NCBI GenBank assembly: GCA_019137195.1
Contig: JAGVSR010000088.1
Span: forward strand, 1-37,617
Direction: 5' to 3'
Length of the DNA: 37,617 bases
Source: Alphaproteobacteria bacterium
GTDB taxonomy: Bacteria; Pseudomonadota; Alphaproteobacteria; Rhizobiales; Hyphomicrobiaceae
This document shows, in pieces, positions 33,417 through 37,617 of this stretch. Under the pieces are notes generated by a model that worked only from the letters and a program-made list of their open reading frames with translations, had not been told where the DNA came from and searched no databases. A program made the translations under genes and the position numbers. Positions within the stretch are counted from its first letter, which is position 1. Each line of letters begins with the position of its first letter.

Positions 33417-33617
33417 TCAGTCCGCGTCGCATCCAGGCTTCAGCACTCTGAGCTTGGCGGCCGAGGGGCCCGACACACGCGGTGCGGTCTTCATGTCCTT
33501 GATGCCAGTCGCCGTCTCGTCGGCGAGCTTGGCGATCACACCGGCCTCGACCGTCTTGCGGACAGTCTTCTGATGTACCGGGCGGCTGCGGAACGGGGCA
33601 AGCGGGCGCTTCAGCAT
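33417..33617 (-). CDS. Small basic protein, hypothetical
   Basis: 66 residues, no recognised family. It is basic at the N-terminus (MLKRPLAPFRSRPVHQKTVRKTV), then has a helix with VIAKLADETATGIKDM and a short tail ending GCDAD. GAGGA lies about 10 nt before the ATG. Codon use is consistent with coding in this frame, but the length is short and a chance frame in GC-rich DNA is possible. Confidence 0.4.
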   Translation of the reverse strand: MLKRPLAPFRSRPVHQKTVRKTVEAGVIAKLADETATGIKDMKTAPRVSGPSAAKLRVLKPGCDAD

Positions 33618-33836
33618 CTGGTAGCAGTCCTCGGTTCGGCGAACGGATCGCTGGTGGATTAGCTAGCATCCGGGAACGGCCCCGCCAAGATGCCGGATCG
33701 ATGCTCGCCGCAAGAAGTGAGTTTTGAGCGTCTGGGGGCCTTGTTTCGGGCTCCCCGTCATGCACTTATCCGCCGGATGGCATTCACCATCCCGGCGCGG
33801 GGTCATCCGCCCGGATTTTTTCGGCAGGAACGGCTC

Positions 33837-34844
33837 ATGCGCTACGACGACAAGGACCGCGAAAGCTCGAACGTCGAGGATCGCCGCGGCGAGGGTGGAG
33901 GAGGCTTCGGATTCCCCGGTGGCGGGGGCGGCATCCAGATCCCGATCGGTGGCAAGGGCGGGATGAGTCTCACCACGCTGCTCATTCTCGGCGCCATCAT
34001 GCTCTTGTTCGGGATCAACCCGCTCGACGTGCTCTTGGGCGGCGGGGCGAACTTCCCGCAGGTGCCGCACATGCCGCAGACCGAACGGCCTACCGCTGAC
34101 CGGGGCTCGCCCTACGACGACATCCCGGGCTTGCCGGGGGGCGAGCGCCAAGCCCGTCCGGGCGGCGGGGATGCGGCCGGCCAGGGCGTGCCGAAGTCCG
34201 AGGACGCGATGGCCTCGTTCGCCAAGAAGGTGCTCGCCGACACCGAGGACGTGTGGGGCCGTGTGTTCGCGAGCTTCGGGCAGAAGTACAAGGATCCCGA
34301 GATGGTGCTGTTCTCGGGGGCAACCCGTACCGCCTGCGGCACCGGCGTGTCGCAGATGGGCCCCTTCTATTGCCCGCTCGACCAGAAGGTGTACATCGAT
34401 CTTGTCTTCTACGACGAGCTCAAGCGCCGCTTCAACGCTCCGGGTGACTTTGCCCAGGCCTACGTCATCGCGCATGAGGTCGGCCATCACGTCCAGACCC
34501 AGCTCGGTATCGCCGACAAGGTGCAGGAGCTGAAGCAGGGGATGGACGAGGTCGAGAGCAACCAGCTTCAGGTGCGCATGGAGCTTCAGGCCGATTGCCT
34601 GGCCGGCGTCTGGGCCAACCTCAACGATCAGCTGAAGAACCGCCTCGAGGAGGGAGACATCGAGGAAGGCCTCAATGCCGCGAGCCAGATCGGCGACGAC
34701 ATGATCCAGAAGCGTATGCAGGGCCGTGTGGTGCCGGACGCCTTCACCCACGGCTCGGCAAAGCAGCGCGTGCGCTGGTTCACGACCGGCTTCCAGTCCG
34801 GCAAGATGCAGTCCTGCGATACGTTCGGCGCCGAGCAGCTGTGA
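33837..34844 (+). CDS. Neutral zinc metallopeptidase (YpfJ/KPN_02809 family)
   Basis: 335-residue membrane-anchored zinc peptidase. Acidic and Gly-rich N-terminus (MRYDDKDRESSNVEDRRGEGGGG-type, about 40 residues), one membrane segment (LTTLLILGAIMLLFGI, about 45-60), a linker, then the catalytic domain with HEVGHH: His213, Glu214 and His217 of HExxH. Conserved cysteines (TACGTG, FYCPLD, ADCLAG) probably form disulfides outside the inner membrane. AGGAACG precedes the ATG at 33837. Physiological substrate unknown. Followed by a strong terminator. Confidence 0.94.
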   Translation: MRYDDKDRESSNVEDRRGEGGGGFGFPGGGGGIQIPIGGKGGMSLTTLLILGAIMLLFGINPLDVLLGGGANFPQVPHMPQTERPTADRGSPYDDIPGLPGGERQARPGGGDAAGQGVPKSEDAMASFAKKVLADTEDVWGRVFASFGQKYKDPEMVLFSGATRTACGTGVSQMGPFYCPLDQKVYIDLVFYDELKRRFNAPGDFAQAYVIAHEVGHHVQTQLGIADKVQELKQGMDEVESNQLQVRMELQADCLAGVWANLNDQLKNRLEEGDIEEGLNAASQIGDDMIQKRMQGRVVPDAFTHGSAKQRVRWFTTGFQSGKMQSCDTFGAEQL

Positions 34845-34897
34845 ATGAGTGCGCGTGCCTGACGTCCCTGGGACGCCGGCACAATAAAGAAAGGAGA

Positions 34898-34929
34898 GGC
34901 GGGCGCCCGTTCGGTCGCCCGCCTTTTTT
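34898..34929 (+). terminator. Intrinsic terminator of the metallopeptidase gene
   Basis: GGCGGGCG (34898-34905) and CGCCCGCC (34916-34923) flank a 10-nt loop and are followed by six T residues, 54 nt after the stop. Confidence 0.92.
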
Positions 34930-34970
34930 CCTTTCGATCGGTCAGGCCGTTGTGCTCTGCCAGGCGGTGC

Positions 34971-35927
34971 TCAAAACGCCTCTCCGGTGTAGTCGGAGAC
35001 GCGGCAGGGGATGGCCTTGGCCTGGAGGTCCTTGCACAGCTTGTTCGCCTCGGCAGCCGACGTCACCGGTCCGGCAACGAGATCGTAGGTAAGGCCGTTG
35101 GCATCGACACCGGGGATGTAGCGCGGCACGAGCTTGCCGAGCGTCGCCTCGTTGCGGTCCGCAAGGAGGCTCCAGCTCAGGCGCAGCGAATCGACCGAGG
35201 TGCCCGACCCGACAACGACCCCGAGCGGCTTGGCCGTGGCAGGCGAGGACGACACGACCGGTGGGGCAAAGGCAAGCGTGCCGGTCTCGAGGCGGCCGGC
35301 ATTGGTCGCGGCCGACGCAGCGGGTGCGGCTGTGGTCTTGGCGTCGGCCGGCTTCTCGGCCTTCTTCTGAGGCGCAGCCTTCGCGGGAGCGGCGGCCGGC
35401 GCGGTTGGCGCGGTGGCAGCGAGGCTCGAGGCGCCCGAGAGTGCTGCGTCTCCTGCCTCGGCGCCGGCTTGCTGGATCATCTGCACGCCGGGCACGCCCG
35501 GCACGGGCTTTGCCGCCGGGGCCGCCGGCTTGGCGGCGACCTGCTTCATGGGCGGGCTCGCCGTCTTGGCGTTTGCAGCGACCGCCGGCTCGGCCTTGGT
35601 CTCGAGCACCGAGATGCGCTCCTCCCATCCCTGAGTGAGCGACGACTGGGCGTCGACGTCGGTCTTCAGCTTGGAGACGTCGCTTTCGAGCCGATCGACC
35701 TTGCTCTTCAGCTCCTGCATCTCGGCCACGGTGTCGGCGCGCTGACCCTCGTTGGTTTCGGGCGTGCTCGACGGCGGCGAGCCCGGCCAGACCTGGGCGA
35801 TGAGCTCCGGGCGGACGACGAGGACGGCGAGGTAGGCCAGTGCCACGGCGGCGAGCGCGGTCCAAACGGCGACATAGGGCGACACGAGGCGGCTCTTGGC
35901 GCCGGTCGGAGGTGTCTCGATCTGCAT
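34971..35927 (-). CDS. Membrane protein with coiled coil and SPOR-like C-terminus
   Basis: 318 residues from the ATG at 35927 (an upstream ATG at 35987 adds an unconvincing leader). Short cytoplasmic N-terminus, one membrane segment (YVAVWTALAAVALAYLAVLVV, about 18-38), a heptad-patterned coiled coil (about 65-110, MQELKSKVDRLESDVSKLKTDV), an Ala/Pro/Lys-rich disordered linker, and a C-terminal domain with LTYDLVAGPVTSAAEANKLCKDLQAKAIPCRV. The last part fits a SPOR peptidoglycan-binding domain: GP followed by a helix with a KDLQ segment. Likely a periplasmic envelope or division-site protein. Convergent with the metallopeptidase gene, divergent from glmU. Confidence 0.82.
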   Translation of the reverse strand: MQIETPPTGAKSRLVSPYVAVWTALAAVALAYLAVLVVRPELIAQVWPGSPPSSTPETNEGQRADTVAEMQELKSKVDRLESDVSKLKTDVDAQSSLTQGWEERISVLETKAEPAVAANAKTASPPMKQVAAKPAAPAAKPVPGVPGVQMIQQAGAEAGDAALSGASSLAATAPTAPAAAPAKAAPQKKAEKPADAKTTAAPAASAATNAGRLETGTLAFAPPVVSSSPATAKPLGVVVGSGTSVDSLRLSWSLLADRNEATLGKLVPRYIPGVDANGLTYDLVAGPVTSAAEANKLCKDLQAKAIPCRVSDYTGEAF

Positions 35928-36342
35928 GGTTTCTCTGTCCCGGTCGAGGAAACTGAAGGAACGCCGGATTTCGATGTGCCGGCACAACTGTTGCCTCGAC
36001 TGCTGACTGAGTCCGGTGCCGGGGTCAAAGGCCGGAAGCCGTTTGCGACACGAGATTTGTGGACTTCCTGGGGATTAAGCGGTGGCCGGCCCGTCGGAGG
36101 GGATGCTCTACAACTCAAGGTCATCCGGTGCCCGTTCCAGCGCTGACCGGTCGCAGCGCAGGTTGCCGGATCATTGAGCAGGACGGGGAGCGATTGCTCG
36201 TGCCCCGCCCTGGGCGCTCAGCCCGTCCCGGGCCGGTTTGCCGGAACCCGGATCAGCCGGTATGGAAGTTGCTCTTTCGAGTCTCCGGCCGGCCCGTGTG
36301 CTCAGTCTGCGCGGACCGTCCCACATCAGAGCCATTCGACCC
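35928..36342. other. Divergent intergenic region upstream of glmU
   Basis: 415 nt with no convincing gene. I see no clear sigma-70 hexamer pair for either neighbour, and no long palindrome. Short frames here lack ribosome sites. It probably holds the promoters of glmU and the SPOR-type gene. Confidence 0.45.
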
Positions 36343-37617
36343 ATGAGCCAAAACCCTCTGCTGATCATCGTGCTGGCGGCCGGCAAAGGGACGCGCATGA
36401 AGTCGGATCTGCCCAAAGTGCTGCACAAGGTCGGCGGGCGCTCCATGCTGGGGCACGTCCTGGCGCTTGCGGGCGAGGCGAGCGCCACGCGTCTCGCGGT
36501 CGTTATCGGACCCGGCATGGATGCGGTCCGCGCCGAGACCTCGAAGTGTGCGCCCGCGGCCGAGGTATTCGTACAGGAGCGTCAGGCGGGAACGGCGGAT
36601 GCCGTGCTTGCCGCCCGACCCGCCCTCGAGTCGCACAAAGGCGACGTGCTCGTGCTCTACGCCGACACGCCTCTCATCGAGGCGGAGACCGTCGCGCGCC
36701 TGCTGGCACTGCTCGACGGAGGGGCAGGCGTTGCCGTGCTCGGCTTCGAGGCGGCCGATCCGACCGGATACGGCAGGCTTTTGACCGACGCCGATGGCAC
36801 ACTCGCCGCGATCCGCGAGGAGAAGGACGCCTCCCCCGCGGAGCGTCTCGTTCGCCTCTGCAACTCGGGCGTCATGGCCTTCCGCCTCTCCAATCTCCTC
36901 GGCGTGCTCGATAGCATCGCCAACAACAACGCCAAGGGCGAGTACTACCTCACGGACGCGATCGAGATCGCGCGCAAGGGTGGGGCCCGCGCCGCGGTCG
37001 CCCAATGCCCCGAAGACGAGGTGCTCGGTGTCAACGCGCGCGACCAGCTTGCCGTCGCCGAGGCCCGCTGGCAGGTCCGCGCCCGCGCCAAAGTCATGGC
37101 CGAGGGCGCCACGCTGATCGCCCCGGAGACGGTGTGGCTTTCCTACGATACAAGGATCGGCCGCGACGTCGTCATCGAGCCGAACGTGTTCTTCGGGCCC
37201 GGTGTGGTGGTCGAGGACGGCGCCGAGATCAAGGCCAACTGCCATTTCGAGGGCGCGCGGATCGGCAGTGGTGCGCGCATCGGTCCCTTTGCACGGCTGC
37301 GTCCGGGTGCCGTCCTCGGTGCGGACGTTCACGTCGGCAACTTCGTCGAGGTCAAGAACGTGGCGCTCGGTGCGGGCGCCAAGGCAAACCATCTTTCCTA
37401 CCTCGGCGACGGTTCGGTGGGCGCCGGCTCCAATATCGGCGCCGGCACGATCTTCTGCAATTACGACGGCTTCTTCAAGCACAAGACCGAGATCGGCGAC
37501 GGCGCGTTCGTCGGCTCCAACACGGCGCTCGTGGCGCCGGTCAAAGTGGGCGATGGCGCCTACATCGGCTCGGGCAGCGTCATAACGAAGGACGTTTCGC
37601 CGGGCGCGCTTGCGCTC
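36343..37617 (+). CDS. glmU: GlmU, bifunctional UDP-GlcNAc pyrophosphorylase/GlcN-1-P acetyltransferase (5' part)
   Basis: Makes UDP-GlcNAc for peptidoglycan and LPS in two steps. 425 codons are open from the ATG at 36343 to the window edge without a stop, so the C-terminal end is missing; full-length enzymes are roughly 450-460 residues. The N-terminal uridyltransferase domain has LAAGKGTRMKSDLPKVLHKV, QAGTADAV, YADTPL and GYGRL ... EEKDAS. The C-terminal left-handed beta-helix shows hexapeptide repeats (VVIEPNVFFGPGVVV, IGSGARIGPFARLRPGAVLG), FVEVKN and NHLSYLGD, GSNIGAGTIFCNYDG, ending in the last visible GSGSVITKDVSPGALAL. The start has only a weak ribosome site. It is divergent from the SPOR-type gene. 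Confidence 0.98.
   Translation, partial: MSQNPLLIIVLAAGKGTRMKSDLPKVLHKVGGRSMLGHVLALAGEASATRLAVVIGPGMDAVRAETSKCAPAAEVFVQERQAGTADAVLAARPALESHKGDVLVLYADTPLIEAETVARLLALLDGGAGVAVLGFEAADPTGYGRLLTDADGTLAAIREEKDASPAERLVRLCNSGVMAFRLSNLLGVLDSIANNNAKGEYYLTDAIEIARKGGARAAVAQCPEDEVLGVNARDQLAVAEARWQVRARAKVMAEGATLIAPETVWLSYDTRIGRDVVIEPNVFFGPGVVVEDGAEIKANCHFEGARIGSGARIGPFARLRPGAVLGADVHVGNFVEVKNVALGAGAKANHLSYLGDGSVGAGSNIGAGTIFCNYDGFFKHKTEIGDGAFVGSNTALVAPVKVGDGAYIGSGSVITKDVSPGALAL

Noticed and set aside
33355-33765. A 136-codon minus-strand frame overlapping the small basic gene
   Set aside because: Composition is Arg/Pro/Gly-rich with no ribosome site; the other minus-strand frame at 33417-33617 is more protein-like.
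36253-37482. A 409-codon minus-strand frame
   Set aside because: Antisense to glmU, whose uridyltransferase and hexapeptide-repeat signatures are clear even though its stop is outside the window.

Overview
The window is a high-GC chromosomal segment from an alphaproteobacterium, most likely of the order Hyphomicrobiales (Rhizobiales). The evidence is family content: an RpoD of the rhizobial type, a DnaG that starts MRFSPRFLDEIR and has lost most zinc ligands, a short phasin, a ClpS/ClpA pair, an Omp25/Omp31-like barrel protein and a dnaG-rpoD pair. No rRNA, CRISPR array, transposase or prophage module is visible. The taxonomic call is inference from protein resemblance; no search was run.

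Layout. 1-2000: an outer-membrane beta-barrel protein (minus) and two small secreted proteins (plus), bounded by strong hairpin terminators. 2092-6226: dnaG then rpoD (minus). 6457-13914: an accessory biosynthetic locus made of two convergent operons. The plus operon encodes a ketoacyl-synthase III-like enzyme, an MBL-fold hydrolase and an F390-synthetase/PaaK-like adenylate-forming enzyme. The minus operon encodes a small cytochrome c, an SDR epimerase/dehydrogenase, a membrane family 2 glycosyltransferase, an unrecognised hydrolase-like protein and a family 1 glycosyltransferase. The two operons overlap by 35 nt at their 3' ends. This is the best candidate for an undescribed system: it looks like a pathway for a glycosylated fatty-acyl-derived metabolite or glycolipid. 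14043-14118: tRNA-Arg(UCG).

14297-22455: mostly ordinary genes: glutamine-dependent NAD synthetase, a helical hypothetical protein, a SYLF-domain protein, a beta-CASP ribonuclease, a LOG-family protein, then a coupled VWA protein plus membrane-anchored DnaJ preceded by an unusual octamer-repeat tract. 22531-28224: a D,D-carboxypeptidase with a long linker and SPOR-like tail, a phasin with a clear promoter and terminator, and clpS-clpA behind a structured leader. 28268-29120: a small AT-richer island encoding a ribbon-helix-helix protein with a putative self-operator, bordered by an imperfect 37-nt duplication of the bolA 3' end.

29088-37617: bolA, a GatB/YqeY protein, carA, a ChaN-like protein, a small protein with a C39-peptidase-like residue pattern, a hairpin-repeat cluster, a neutral zinc metallopeptidase, a SPOR-type membrane protein and the 5' part of glmU, which runs off the window. 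Housekeeping functions (sigma factor, primase, pyrimidine/arginine precursor synthesis, proteolysis, cell-wall precursor synthesis) form the backbone. Accessory insertions are concentrated at 6.4-13.9 kb and 28.3-29.1 kb, with degenerate palindromic repeats in several intergenic gaps.
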